The position numbers and the translations under genes were made by a program. The notes beneath the pieces are model-generated. The model was not told the DNA's origin. It did not search any database and saw nothing but the letters and a program-made list of their open reading frames with translations. From JAJNBA01 sp963842295 (GTDB lineage Bacteria; Actinomycetota; UBA4738; HRBIN12): 64,000 nucleotides of DNA. Below, in pieces: positions 15,840 through 24,303 of this stretch; positions within the stretch are counted from its first letter, which is position 1, and each line of letters starts with the position of its first letter. The stretch lies in NCBI GenBank assembly GCA_963842295.1, contig CAWJFY010000011.1:124001-188000 (forward strand), read 5' to 3'.

Positions 15840-17888
15840 ATGAGCACCTCCCGCGGATCACGCCTCACCGTGAGCCTCCTCGCGATCCTTTGGATCGCCT
15901 CAACCGCGCGCGCCCAAGAGCCGAGCGAGCCGACTGCCCTGCTCCGTCTGGTCAGCCAGACTCCCTGGACCACTTCCAAGGAACCGATGCTCCGGCTGAC
16001 GGTCGGTGTGCGCAACGACGGAGACGTGTCGATCGCGAGCCCGGTGATCGGATGGGCGATGGGACCCCGCGTCACGTCCCGCCTGCAGTACGAGACGGCA
16101 CTCGAGCAGGGGCCGGCCTTCGCCGCATCCGCAGACACGGTGCCGCTCAGCGGGCCCCTGAGCCCCGGCGACTCCACGGAGGTGTCGATCCCGATCGACG
16201 TGTCCGAGATCCCGGGGAGCGTCGACCCAGAGGAATCGGGCGTGTATCCCCTGCAGCTCGCGGTCCGAAGCGAAGACGTCGACCACGATATCGCCGTCCT
16301 CACGACGGCTGCGATCCACGTCACGCAGAAGCCGCAGCGCCAGATCAAGTTCTCCTGGTGGACCGAGATCGCTTCACCGGTTGCGTTCGGCCCCGACGGA
16401 ACGCTGGTCGATACCGGATTCGAGTCGACCCTCGAAGCGGGGGGCGGCATCGTGGCACAGGTCCAGGCGATCGCCGACCTCCTCGCGCAACCGAGATCTC
16501 GGGCGGCATTCGACCTCATCGTCTCCCCCGCTGCCCTCGATCAGCTGCGGCAGGCGGCCGACGGATACGAGCGGAGCGATGGGCAGGTCGTTGCGGAGAG
16601 CGAGGTCGTCCCTCGTACGTCGGCCGAGACTCTGAACCGTCTCCGAGCCATCGTCGCGAGCCCTCGGGTACGTGTACACGCGATGCCGTTCGCAGCCCCA
16701 AGGCTCCCGGCCCTGCTGTCCCCCGGACTCCGGACGCACCTCGAGGAGCAGTGGAGGCTGGGTGACGAAACGTTCGAACGGATCCTGGAGGAGCGGCCCG
16801 ACCCCGCCGTCGCGCGTCCGCCAGGGCTCGTCTTCGACCAGGAGTCGGTCGACAGCCTGTCCGCTCGAGGCGTCAGCACCATCCTGGGCGCTGCCGATTC
16901 CGTCGATAGACCCCCGCAGCCCAACGACTTCGCTCCCCCGCCGGCTGCTGCCCTCTCTACGACCTCGGGTGTCAACGTCAACCTGATCCTTCCCGACCCT
17001 GGGACACAGGCGCTGTTTGGCGACCCGAAGCTCCTTACAGACCCCGTCCTCGCCGCGCAGGCGGTTCTCGGCGAGCTCGCCACGATCTGGCGGGAGCAGC
17101 CGGTGCCGGAAGGCGGCGTCGTCCGTGGGCTCGCGCTCGACCTTCCCCCAGAGCTGCCGGCCGGGATCTGGGGTGAGGCGATGGAGCGGCTCTCCGATGC
17201 GCCGTTCCTGGAGCCGGTCTACGCCGACGAACTCCCCTTCGAGGTGGAACCCGAGCCGGGCCCCGCCGCGCTCGACGCTTCCGCAACGGGAGGTTTCTCA
17301 CGTGGATACGCCAACGACCTGGCGGCGACCGGGCGCCGGGTCGCCGCGTTCGAATCGATCCTCGAGGAGCCCGCCGGCGAGATCGACGTCCTCCGCCGCG
17401 CGTTGCTCTACGCGGAAGCCTCCCAGTACATCCAGAACGAAGGATCCGGCCAAGCCTGGATCGACTCGGTGAACCGCGTCATCGACAGAACGTTTTCGCA
17501 GCTGCAACCCGACACGTCGCGGCCGCTCACGTTCACGTCGCGCTCGGGGACCATCCCCCTTCGCATGGGCGACCCCGGCGACATGGTCGTGAACGTCAAG
17601 GTCGTGCTCGCGTCCGGTCGGGTCGAGTTCCTCGACGACAACGAGCGGACCGTGCGGCTGGACCAGGCCAACCAGGTGATCACCTTCCCGGTCGAGGTGA
17701 AGGCCGCCGGGCCGAGCAACATCGACGTCTTCGTGGTCTCGCCGAACGGGGGGGCGGTGATCTCGTCGAGCAGACTGGTGGTGAGGTCCACCGCGGTCAA
17801 CCCGATCGCGCTGATCATCACGATCGGGGCCGGTCTCATCTTGATCGGGCTCTGGTCGAGGAGGTTGTTCCGGCGGCGGCACGCGTGA
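15840..17888 (+). CDS. DUF6049 family exported membrane-anchored protein
   Basis: 682 residues from ATG 15840. Signal peptide about 1-25 (ends TARAQE), a long extracytoplasmic region and one C-terminal transmembrane helix (about 652-672) with an RRLFRRRHA cytoplasmic tail. Size, topology and the place directly upstream of murJ match the DUF6049 family (Rv3909 position). The biochemical role is unknown; the conserved link with murJ suggests a function in lipid II translocation or wall assembly. A TACGAT box lies 11 nt upstream. It overlaps murJ by 4 nt (GTGA), indicating coupled translation. Confidence 0.85.
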   Translation: MSTSRGSRLTVSLLAILWIASTARAQEPSEPTALLRLVSQTPWTTSKEPMLRLTVGVRNDGDVSIASPVIGWAMGPRVTSRLQYETALEQGPAFAASADTVPLSGPLSPGDSTEVSIPIDVSEIPGSVDPEESGVYPLQLAVRSEDVDHDIAVLTTAAIHVTQKPQRQIKFSWWTEIASPVAFGPDGTLVDTGFESTLEAGGGIVAQVQAIADLLAQPRSRAAFDLIVSPAALDQLRQAADGYERSDGQVVAESEVVPRTSAETLNRLRAIVASPRVRVHAMPFAAPRLPALLSPGLRTHLEEQWRLGDETFERILEERPDPAVARPPGLVFDQESVDSLSARGVSTILGAADSVDRPPQPNDFAPPPAAALSTTSGVNVNLILPDPGTQALFGDPKLLTDPVLAAQAVLGELATIWREQPVPEGGVVRGLALDLPPELPAGIWGEAMERLSDAPFLEPVYADELPFEVEPEPGPAALDASATGGFSRGYANDLAATGRRVAAFESILEEPAGEIDVLRRALLYAEASQYIQNEGSGQAWIDSVNRVIDRTFSQLQPDTSRPLTFTSRSGTIPLRMGDPGDMVVNVKVVLASGRVEFLDDNERTVRLDQANQVITFPVEVKAAGPSNIDVFVVSPNGGAVISSSRLVVRSTAVNPIALIITIGAGLILIGLWSRRLFRRRHA

Positions 17889-19525
17889 GCTCGGAGGAAG
17901 AACCCCCGCTGCGCGACAGCCGCGAATCGTTGATGCGGCACACCGCCGTGATGACGGTAGGGACCACCCTGTCCCGGCTGACGGGCTTCCTTCGGCTCAC
18001 CGCGATGACCGCGACGCTCGGTGTCACGGTCAGCTCGCTGGGCTCGATCTACACGATCGCCAACCTCACGCCGAACATCGTCTACGAGCTGATCCTTGGC
18101 GGGATCCTCACCTCCGTCTTCGTGCCGGTCTTCGTCGATCGGATGGAGAGGATGGGATCGGCCGACGCTCGCGTAGTGGCGAACCGCGTGATGACGCTCG
18201 TCCTCGTGGTTCTCGTCGTGGTTGCCGCTCTTGGAGCCCTGTTCGCGGAACAGATCATCCGCCTGTACCTGGTCTCCTCGGACCTTCCCGACAGGGAGGC
18301 CCAGGTGCAGCTAGGGATCTTCTTCCTCCGCTGGTTCATGCCCCAGATCGTCTTCTACGGTGTCGGTGCGGTCGCCATCGGGCTCCTCCAGGCCCACCGC
18401 CGCTTCGCGGCGCCGATGTTCGCGCCGATCTTGAACAACCTCATCGTGATCGGCACGTTCATCGCGTATGCGATCGTCCGTGGCGATCGGCCGCCTCGGG
18501 TGGTCGGCATCACCACGGTCGAGCAAACCGTGCTGGCGGTCGGCACGACCCTTGGCGTGATCGCGATGACCGTCGCGCTGTGGCCGTCGCTGCGCTCGCT
18601 CGGGTACCGGCTCCACCTGCGCTTCGACTGGCGGCACGAGGCCGTTCGGCATCTCGTGCGGCTGGCGGCATGGGTGGCGCTCTACGTGGCCGCCAACCAA
18701 CTCGCGTACGTCGTCATCATCGTGCTCAACAACCGCTTCAAGGCGGGGCCCCAGATCTACACCACCGCTTTCACGGTGTTCCAGCTCCCACATGCGATCT
18801 TCGCGGTGTCGATCTTCACGGCCATCCTGCCGGGGATGAGCGAGCGATGGTCGGCGGGGCATCCCGAAGGCGTACGAGCGCTCGTCTCGCGCGGACTGCG
18901 CGACACCGCCGTGGTGATCCTCCCTGCGGCGGTCGGCTTGCTGGTGCTCGCTCAGCCTATCTCGCGCCTCCTGTTCGAACACGGCGCAGCGACGCCGCGC
19001 GACTCCGCCGCGATCGCCGGGACCCTGCAGGGCTTCGCCGCCGGTCTCCTGTTCTTTTCCACGTTCCAGCTGCTCACCCGGACCTTCTACGCGATGCAGG
19101 ACACCAGAACGCCGGCGCTCGTGAACGTGGTCGCCGGGATCGTGAACATCGGGGCGGCGCTCGCCTTCATCGAACTGCTGGACCTCGGCCTCCCAGGGAT
19201 GGCGCTCGCCCACGCGACCTCCTACGCCGTCGGAGCCTGTGTCCTCCTCCTGCTCCTCCGGCGTCGTCTCGGGTCGATCGGCGGTGCTCGCATCGCCCGA
19301 ACCGTCGCCAAGGCTTCCGTCGCCGCGATCGTGTCCGCCGTCGCGGCCGTCGGCGTGGTCCAGGCGTGGGAGGTACAGGGGGACGCAAGCGTGCTGGTCC
19401 AAGCGGCGCAGCTGGGTCTTGCCATCGTGGTCGGGGTGCTGGTGTTCCTGGTCTCGGCCCTTATCCTGCGAATCGAAGAGGCCGATGACCTAAGGAGGGC
19501 CATCTTCAGGAGGTTCCGCGGGTGA
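17885..19525 (+). CDS. murJ: Lipid II flippase MurJ (MviN family)
   Basis: 546 residues from GTG 17885, about 14 transmembrane helices of the MOP superfamily. The MviN pattern near the N-terminus is clear (MTVGTTLSRLTGFLRL) and the central FQLPHAIFAVSIFTAILP and LLTRTFYAMQDTRTP motifs are family-typical. It moves the undecaprenyl-linked peptidoglycan precursor across the membrane. It lacks the pseudokinase and FhaA-binding extension found in the mycobacterial protein. Overlaps at both ends put it in one transcript with DUF6049 and the TadE-like gene. Confidence 0.94.
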   Translation: MSSEEEPPLRDSRESLMRHTAVMTVGTTLSRLTGFLRLTAMTATLGVTVSSLGSIYTIANLTPNIVYELILGGILTSVFVPVFVDRMERMGSADARVVANRVMTLVLVVLVVVAALGALFAEQIIRLYLVSSDLPDREAQVQLGIFFLRWFMPQIVFYGVGAVAIGLLQAHRRFAAPMFAPILNNLIVIGTFIAYAIVRGDRPPRVVGITTVEQTVLAVGTTLGVIAMTVALWPSLRSLGYRLHLRFDWRHEAVRHLVRLAAWVALYVAANQLAYVVIIVLNNRFKAGPQIYTTAFTVFQLPHAIFAVSIFTAILPGMSERWSAGHPEGVRALVSRGLRDTAVVILPAAVGLLVLAQPISRLLFEHGAATPRDSAAIAGTLQGFAAGLLFFSTFQLLTRTFYAMQDTRTPALVNVVAGIVNIGAALAFIELLDLGLPGMALAHATSYAVGACVLLLLLRRRLGSIGGARIARTVAKASVAAIVSAVAAVGVVQAWEVQGDASVLVQAAQLGLAIVVGVLVFLVSALILRIEEADDLRRAIFRRFRG

Positions 19526-19923
19526 ACGTGCGACGCGACGAAGCCGGACTGATCGGGAAGATGTTCGCCGTCTGGCTCCTCGTCCTGGTGCTCCTCGCGG
19601 TCGCGGCGATCGACGCCGGGTCGATCGCGTTCACGACCTACAAGCTCGCGGACGCGGGCGCGGCGGCGGCGAGCGAAGGCGCGCGTGTGTACAAACGGTC
19701 GCACAACGTCCGGGATACCTGTGAACGGGTGGCGAAGCTGTTGTCGGAGGAAGAGCCCACAGCGAGGCTGGCCCGAGGAGGGTGCAGGATCGAAGGGCCG
19801 ACCGGCATGGTCACCGTGAAAATCAAGAAGCAGGCGAACACCCTGGTGGCGCACCGGATCCCGTGGACGAAGGAGTTCGCCCGGGTGGTCGTCACGGAGA
19901 CCGCCGGGCCACCGTCCCTGTAG
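19522..19923 (+). CDS. TadE-like membrane protein
   Basis: 133 residues. A basic start (VRRDEAGLIGK) precedes one hydrophobic helix (about 13-35) that runs into an alpha-helical DAGAAAASEGARVY stretch, the usual layout of TadE/TadG-type pseudopilin-like proteins. A cysteine pair (DTCERV, GGCRIE) could form a disulfide outside the cell. Translation is coupled to murJ by a 4-nt GTGA overlap. No Tad secretion ATPase or prepilin peptidase is present, so its role is unclear; this gene is an insertion in the conserved murJ-sigM order. Confidence 0.55.
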   Translation: MNVRRDEAGLIGKMFAVWLLVLVLLAVAAIDAGSIAFTTYKLADAGAAAASEGARVYKRSHNVRDTCERVAKLLSEEEPTARLARGGCRIEGPTGMVTVKIKKQANTLVAHRIPWTKEFARVVVTETAGPPSL

Positions 19924-19926
19924 CGT
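19921..19926 (+). promoter_or_regulatory. -10 box TAGCGT, leaderless start of sigma gene
   Basis: TAGCGT overlaps the TAG stop codon of the TadE-like gene and ends 7 nt before GTG 19934, giving the sigma factor a possible private promoter inside the operon. Confidence 0.4.
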
Positions 19927-19933
19927 TCCCACG

Positions 19934-20530
19934 GTGGACGCCTCCGAGACGGACGAACGCCTCGTCCGGCGGTTCCAGGAAGGGAGCGCTGACGCCTTCG
20001 AGGTCCTCGTCCAGCGTCACGGAAACCGGGTCTTCAACCTGTGCCTCAGGATCTTGGGGGACCCGGAGGAAGCCGCCGACGCATCACAAGACACGTTCCT
20101 CAGCGCCCTCCGGAAGCTCAACACCTTCCGGGGTGATTCCGCGTTCACGACCTGGCTCCATCGGGTCACGGTCAACGCCTGCTACGACTCCCTGAGACGG
20201 AAGCGTCGTCGGCCTCTGCTCCAGCTCGTGAGAGACGGGGAGGGGGAGACGCCCGAGCCGTCGCTCCCCGCCCCGGACCACGCCGATCAGGTGGTGTTCT
20301 CTGTCGATGTCGCGAATGCGCTGATGGAGGTCCCTGAGGAATTCCGAGTGGTGCTCGTCATGGCTGACGTGGAAGACCTTCCGTACGACGAGATCGCTCG
20401 CGTGCTGGAGATCCCGGTCGGGACCGTGAAATCGAGGGTCTTCCGGGGTCGTGCAGCGCTAGGGCGGGCGCTCGGCGCGGCGAGAGGGGAACCCTCGGGA
20501 GCGTCACGGGCGTCAGAGGAAGAGGCATGA
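19934..20530 (+). CDS. sigM: ECF-family sigma factor, SigM position
   Basis: 198 residues from GTG 19934. Region 2 contains DPEEAADASQDTFLSALRKL and FRGDSAFTTWLHRVTVNACYD; region 4 contains LMEVPEEFRVVLVMADVEDLPYDEIA and the recognition helix IPVGTVKSRVFRGRAAL. Its place between murJ and an anti-sigma gene upstream of trxB/trxA equals that of sigM (Rv3911). SigM-type factors act in envelope or thiol stress. The two SigR-like promoters in front of trxB and trxA could be its targets or those of another ECF factor. Overlaps the anti-sigma gene by 4 nt. Confidence 0.88.
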   Translation: MDASETDERLVRRFQEGSADAFEVLVQRHGNRVFNLCLRILGDPEEAADASQDTFLSALRKLNTFRGDSAFTTWLHRVTVNACYDSLRRKRRRPLLQLVRDGEGETPEPSLPAPDHADQVVFSVDVANALMEVPEEFRVVLVMADVEDLPYDEIARVLEIPVGTVKSRVFRGRAALGRALGAARGEPSGASRASEEEA

Positions 20531-21264
20531 ATCATCCTTACGAACTGCTCGCCGACCTCGTAGACGGCACGCTGGACGAGGGCGACCTCGCCGGGGTACA
20601 GGCGCACCTGGATGACTGCGCCTCCTGTCGCGAGGACGTCGCCCACGCGACCGCAGGACGCGAATCGGCTCGGTCAGTGCCCCAGGCGACCGCTCCGACG
20701 GATCTGCACCAGCGCATCGTGGCCGCGGCCGGCGGCCACGGCCGTTGGACCCCCGCCTGGTACCGGTGGGCCGGCGTGGCCGCAGCCGCCGCGGTGGTCG
20801 TCGCCATCGCGATCGCCCTTCCCAACGTCGGGGGGGGTGATGAGCCCCCCGGCTCCCGTGAGAACGCTCCCGCGGCGGTCGATGCCGCCAGATCGCAAGC
20901 GGCGGGCGTCGTCTCCGCCGAGGGCGTCGCGACGAGCGTCCAGGACAAGGATTACAGCGGGGAGGACCTCCAGAAGCTCGCCAGCGCTTCCCGCTCGGAG
21001 GCCCTGTCCTCCGCACAGGAGGATGCGCCGACGAGCGAGATCACCGATCCCGCCGCGGCGGTCCGGTGCGTGGCGCAGGCCACCCAAGAGGGGGCGACCG
21101 GGCGGCTGACTCGGCTCATCCAGGCCAGGTTCGAGGGCCAGGACGCCTACATCGCCGTCTACCTGGAGGGCCCGGGAGCAGACCAGCGACCAGGCCTCGT
21201 CGCGCTGTGGGTGGCCGCCCGCGACAACTGCTCACTCCTCTCCTTGGCGTTCTCTCAGATCTAA
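20527..21264 (+). CDS. Zinc-finger (ZAS) anti-sigma factor
   Basis: 245 residues. The cytoplasmic N-terminal domain holds the ZAS zinc motif H27-x3-C31-x2-C34 (AHLDDCASC), one transmembrane helix spans about 80-98, and a C-terminal extracytoplasmic domain with one cysteine (AVRCVAQA) and another near the end (DNCSLL) follows. Such proteins hold their ECF sigma inactive at the membrane. Translation is coupled to the sigma gene by a 4-nt ATGA overlap. It corresponds in position to RsmA (Rv3912). Confidence 0.9.
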   Translation: MNHPYELLADLVDGTLDEGDLAGVQAHLDDCASCREDVAHATAGRESARSVPQATAPTDLHQRIVAAAGGHGRWTPAWYRWAGVAAAAAVVVAIAIALPNVGGGDEPPGSRENAPAAVDAARSQAAGVVSAEGVATSVQDKDYSGEDLQKLASASRSEALSSAQEDAPTSEITDPAAAVRCVAQATQEGATGRLTRLIQARFEGQDAYIAVYLEGPGADQRPGLVALWVAARDNCSLLSLAFSQI

Positions 21265-21279
21265 GGTGCCGCTCCTGGC

Positions 21280-21306
21280 GGGAAGGAAGCGCTGAGGCCC
21301 GGCGTT
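21280..21306 (+). promoter_or_regulatory. SigR/SigH-like promoter before trxB
   Basis: GGGAAG at 21280-21285, an 18-nt spacer and GTT at 21304-21306, compared with the known GGGAAT/GGAAC-N18-19-GTT consensus of thiol-oxidative-stress sigma factors. The last base of the -35 differs. It lies 27 nt before the trxB ATG. Confidence 0.5.
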
Positions 21307-21332
21307 CAGAGCGTGTGGGAGGATTGACACGC

Positions 21333-22286
21333 ATGACCACCGAGCGCACGAACGACGTCCGGAACGTGATCGTGATCGGCTCGGGCCCCGCCGGGTTCAC
21401 CGCCGCGCTCTACGCGGCGCGCGCCAACCTCGAACCGCTGGTCCTGAAGGGCCTCGAGGCAGGGGGCCAGCTGATGCTCACCACGGACGTCGAGAACTAT
21501 CCAGGCTTCGCCGACGGGATCTTGGGTCCGGAGCTCATGGATCAGATGGAGAAGCAGGCTGCCCGCTTCGGGGCCGAGATCCTCTCGGTCCACGTGACGC
21601 GGGTCGACTTCTCAGCCCGGCCTTTCGGCGTCTGGGCGGGTGATCAGGAATGGCGCGCCCGGAGTGTGGTGATCGCCACGGGCGCGACCGCGAAGTGGAT
21701 CGACGTGCCTGGCGAGGAGAGGCTCCGCGGCCGAGGGGTCTCCGCGTGCGCGACCTGCGACGGCTTCTTCTTCCGCGATCGCGAGCTGGTCGTCGTCGGT
21801 GGTGGCGACTCGGCGATGGAAGAAGCGACCTTCCTCACGAAGTTCGCATCCAAGGTCAGGATCGTGCACAGGCGAGACGAGTTCCGCGCATCGAAGATCA
21901 TGCAGGACCGAGCCCTGGCGAACGAGAAGATCGAGGTGATCTGGAACGCGGAGGTGGTGGACGTTCTCGGAGACGATGCCGTGACCGGGGTCCGCCTGCG
22001 CGATACGACCACGGGTGAGACCCGGGAGCTCCGGACGGACGGCGTCTTCGTCGCGATCGGTCACACGCCGAACACCGAGCTCTTCCGCGACTGGTTGGAC
22101 CTCGACGCCGACGGGTACATCGTCGTGCGGGAGCCGCGCACCCACACCTCCGTCGATGGCGTGTTCGCGGCGGGCGATGTCACTGATCGGATCTACCGTC
22201 AGGCCGTAACCGCTGCCGGACAGGGATGCAAGGGCGCGATGGATGCGGAGAAACTGCTCGAGGCCGAGGCACACGCCGCCGTCTGA
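21333..22286 (+). CDS. trxB: Thioredoxin reductase
   Basis: 317 residues. FAD-binding GSGPAGFTAALYAA near the N-terminus, redox-active pair C139-A-T-C142 (ACATCDGFFFRD), NADPH-binding GGGDSAMEEATFL and the C-terminal FAD contact FAAGDVTDRIYRQ. It reduces thioredoxin using NADPH. ATG 21333 has GGGAGG upstream. It is preceded by a SigR-like promoter and followed 89 nt later by trxA, which has its own promoter. Order sigM-antisigma-trxB-trxA-cwlM as in M. tuberculosis. Confidence 0.96.
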   Translation: MTTERTNDVRNVIVIGSGPAGFTAALYAARANLEPLVLKGLEAGGQLMLTTDVENYPGFADGILGPELMDQMEKQAARFGAEILSVHVTRVDFSARPFGVWAGDQEWRARSVVIATGATAKWIDVPGEERLRGRGVSACATCDGFFFRDRELVVVGGGDSAMEEATFLTKFASKVRIVHRRDEFRASKIMQDRALANEKIEVIWNAEVVDVLGDDAVTGVRLRDTTTGETRELRTDGVFVAIGHTPNTELFRDWLDLDADGYIVVREPRTHTSVDGVFAAGDVTDRIYRQAVTAAGQGCKGAMDAEKLLEAEAHAAV

Positions 22287-22291
22287 GGGGC

Positions 22292-22318
22292 GGGAATCTT
22301 CGTAGTCAGCGGGACGTT
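22292..22318 (+). promoter_or_regulatory. SigR/SigH-like promoter before trxA
   Basis: GGGAAT at 22292-22297, exactly 18 nt, then GTT at 22316-22318 (preceded by C, giving CGTT). This is a full match to the GGGAAT-N18-GTT consensus used by SigR of Streptomyces and SigH of mycobacteria at thioredoxin genes. It lies about 58 nt before the trxA start. Confidence 0.65.
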
Positions 22319-22335
22319 CTGGGCAGGGGAGTTGA

Positions 22336-22359
22336 CCGTCGGGCACATGTGCCCGACGG
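22336..22359 (+). repeat. 24-bp perfect palindrome upstream of trxA
   Basis: Half-site ccgtcgggcaca is followed directly by its complement, centred on CACATGTG. It lies between the SigR-like -10 and the ribosome-binding site (GAGAGGAG) of trxA. It could be an operator or an mRNA hairpin in the 5' leader. Confidence 0.6.
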
Positions 22360-22375
22360 ACCGAGAGGAGAAGAG

Positions 22376-22702
22376 ATGGCGAACATCGGAGATGTGAACG
22401 ACATCGAGTTCCAGGCCAGCGTGCTGGATTCGGAGACCCCGGTTCTCGTGGACTTCTGGGCCGAGTGGTGCGTGCCGTGCCACATGGTCTCCCCAGTGGT
22501 CGAGGAGATCGGCCAGGAGAAGGGTCTCGATCTGAAGGTCGCCAAGCTGAACATCGATGACAACCCGGACGCCACGCGTACGTACGGCGTCATGTCCATC
22601 CCCTCACTGATCCTCTTCAAGGCAGGCAAGGAGGTCGTCAGGGTCACGGGCGCACGGCCCAAGGACGCGATCCTGCGCGACCTCGACCCGCACCTGTCCT
22701 AG
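22376..22702 (+). CDS. trxA: Thioredoxin
   Basis: 108 residues, the normal thioredoxin length. Active site W31-C32-V-P-C35 in place of the usual WCGPC, with cis-Pro in SIPSLILFK and the buried Asp in VDFWAEW. It reduces protein disulfides and is recycled by the TrxB upstream. ATG 22376 follows GAGAGGAG. Val instead of Gly in the CxxC dipeptide would be expected to alter redox potential. A SigR-like promoter and a 24-bp palindrome precede it. Confidence 0.95.
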   Translation: MANIGDVNDIEFQASVLDSETPVLVDFWAEWCVPCHMVSPVVEEIGQEKGLDLKVAKLNIDDNPDATRTYGVMSIPSLILFKAGKEVVRVTGARPKDAILRDLDPHLS

Positions 22703-22771
22703 GACACACTCCCGTCTGGGTCGGGACGCGACGGTTGCCGTCGTGTCCTGGCCCCACGCAGACTCGGACCC

Positions 22772-23797
22772 ATGCATCTCTACCGTGTGGGGGACCGTGG
22801 CCCGGAGGTCATCGACATCCAGTCGAGGCTGACAGCCCTCGGGGCCGTCCTGGACGACTCGGAGCGCGACGGCACATTCGGCTCCACGACGGAGGCGGCC
22901 GTCCGATCGTTCCAAACGGAGCGGCATCTCCTGGTCGACGGTCTCGTCGGTCCCGACACGTGGGAACAACTCGTCGAGGCAGGATGGCAGCTCGGTGATC
23001 GCACCCTGTACCACCGAGCCCCTCTGTTCCGGGGGGACGACGTCCGCGAGCTCCAGCGGAAGTTGAACGCTCTCGGATTCGACAGCGGGAAGGAAGATGG
23101 GTTGTACGGTCCGCGGACCGACGGCGCACTCAGGCTCTTCCAGCGAAACGTCGGCGACGAACCGGATGGGATCGTCGGGCCGCACACACTCTCGGTCCTT
23201 CGCCGGATGCGCCCGCTCGACGCGGTTCCCTCTCGCGCACTCGTCCGTGAACGGGAGGAGCTGACGGCGACTCGCGGCCCGATCGAAGGGCGCGTGATCG
23301 CGGTCGATGTGGGTGACGGGCGGGACGACGACATCCACCGTCGCGCCGCCCAGGCGCTCGTCCTCGCACTCCAGGCCGTGGGCGCCGACCCGCGTCTCCT
23401 CGTGCTGGCCCACGACGCGTCCGCGCCGACCGACCGGGCCCGGCTCGCGAACGAGGCCGGCGCGGCCGCGTCGATCACGGTCGAGCTCACGATCGGGGAC
23501 CGCGAAGGCGACGGCGGTCCCGTCTGCTCGTATTTCGGTAGCCGGACCACCCATTCCCCTTCGGGATTAGTTTTGGCGCAACTGATCTTGGAGGAGCTCG
23601 AGGCCGAGCTCGGCCTTTCCGGCAGACTCCGGCCGCTCACGATCGCTCCCCTGCGTGAGACCCGGATGCCGGCCGTTCAGGTGGAGCCGCTCAACGGGTC
23701 CGGAGAGACAGAACAGAAGCTCCTGAGCGATCCGAACCTCCCGTCACGCGTCGCCCGTGCGGTCGCCGCCGGAGTTGGGCGCTTCTTCTCCGGCTAG
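22772..23797 (+). CDS. cwlM: CwlM-like protein: two peptidoglycan-binding domains plus amidase-like domain lacking zinc ligands
   Basis: 341 residues, no signal peptide. Two PG_binding_1 modules (about 1-70 and 80-148; VGDRGPEVIDIQSRL and FRGDDVRELQRKL starts). Residues about 170-340 follow the Amidase_3 fold, but the DPGHGG zinc motif reads DVGDG and the SIHxNA motif reads ITVELTI, so both zinc histidines are missing. In mycobacteria CwlM, encoded at the same locus (Rv3915), acts as a regulator of MurA rather than a secreted hydrolase; absence of ligands and signal peptide here fits a regulatory pseudo-amidase. It stands 69 nt after trxA. Confidence 0.85.
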   Translation: MHLYRVGDRGPEVIDIQSRLTALGAVLDDSERDGTFGSTTEAAVRSFQTERHLLVDGLVGPDTWEQLVEAGWQLGDRTLYHRAPLFRGDDVRELQRKLNALGFDSGKEDGLYGPRTDGALRLFQRNVGDEPDGIVGPHTLSVLRRMRPLDAVPSRALVREREELTATRGPIEGRVIAVDVGDGRDDDIHRRAAQALVLALQAVGADPRLLVLAHDASAPTDRARLANEAGAAASITVELTIGDREGDGGPVCSYFGSRTTHSPSGLVLAQLILEELEAELGLSGRLRPLTIAPLRETRMPAVQVEPLNGSGETEQKLLSDPNLPSRVARAVAAGVGRFFSG

Positions 23798-23957
23798 CTC
23801 GTCCGCCGCCCCCGGGACGAAAGTGCGAGCAACACTCCCAAGATCGCACCGAGGATCGACGCTCGGAGAGCTCGCTCCCGCTCGGTACGATATGACCGTT
23901 GCTCGATCATCGGCCGGTAGGGTATCCGCCGGCGAGGCATCCCTCAGGAGCTCGAAC

Positions 23958-24242
23958 GTGTCATCAGACGGATCCGTCGTCGTCATCATCGTCGTCCTCG
24001 CGCTGGCCGCCTTCCTCGTCTGGCTCTGGGCGCTCGTCGATGTGGTCAACGTAGCTGACGATTCGATGTTCAGGGCGGGGAACAAGCTGGTGTGGGTGCT
24101 CGTGATCGTGCTCGCGGGCGTGGTTGGCGCCATCATCTACCTGGTGGTCGGGCGTCCCTCGCCTGACGGTCTATCGGGCGGATCCGCTCCTCCCCCGGCT
24201 CCGAACCTGCCACCCCCGCCTCCGCCCGGCGCCATCGGCTGA
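23958..24242 (+). CDS. Small PLDc_N-domain membrane protein
   Basis: 94 residues from GTG 23958, chosen for AGGAG 7 nt upstream and a TAGGGT box at 23918-23923; a longer frame from ATG 23892 is possible. Two transmembrane helices (about 7-28 and 43-63) with the phospholipase D/nuclease N-terminal-domain pattern WLWALVDVV...NKLVWVLVIV, then a proline-rich cytoplasmic tail ending PPPPPPGAIG. These small proteins are common in actinobacteria and of unknown role. A degraded second copy of its 3' half follows at 24304. Confidence 0.65.
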   Translation: MSSDGSVVVIIVVLALAAFLVWLWALVDVVNVADDSMFRAGNKLVWVLVIVLAGVVGAIIYLVVGRPSPDGLSGGSAPPPAPNLPPPPPPGAIG

Positions 24243-24303
24243 CTTCGCATCCCACAAGGCTGCCCCGAAAGAGCCGCATCCTCCTTCAGGGAACGGACAT
24301 CGT

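Noticed and set aside
22772..23797. Active secreted N-acetylmuramoyl-L-alanine amidase
   Set aside because: No signal peptide and both zinc histidine motifs are replaced.
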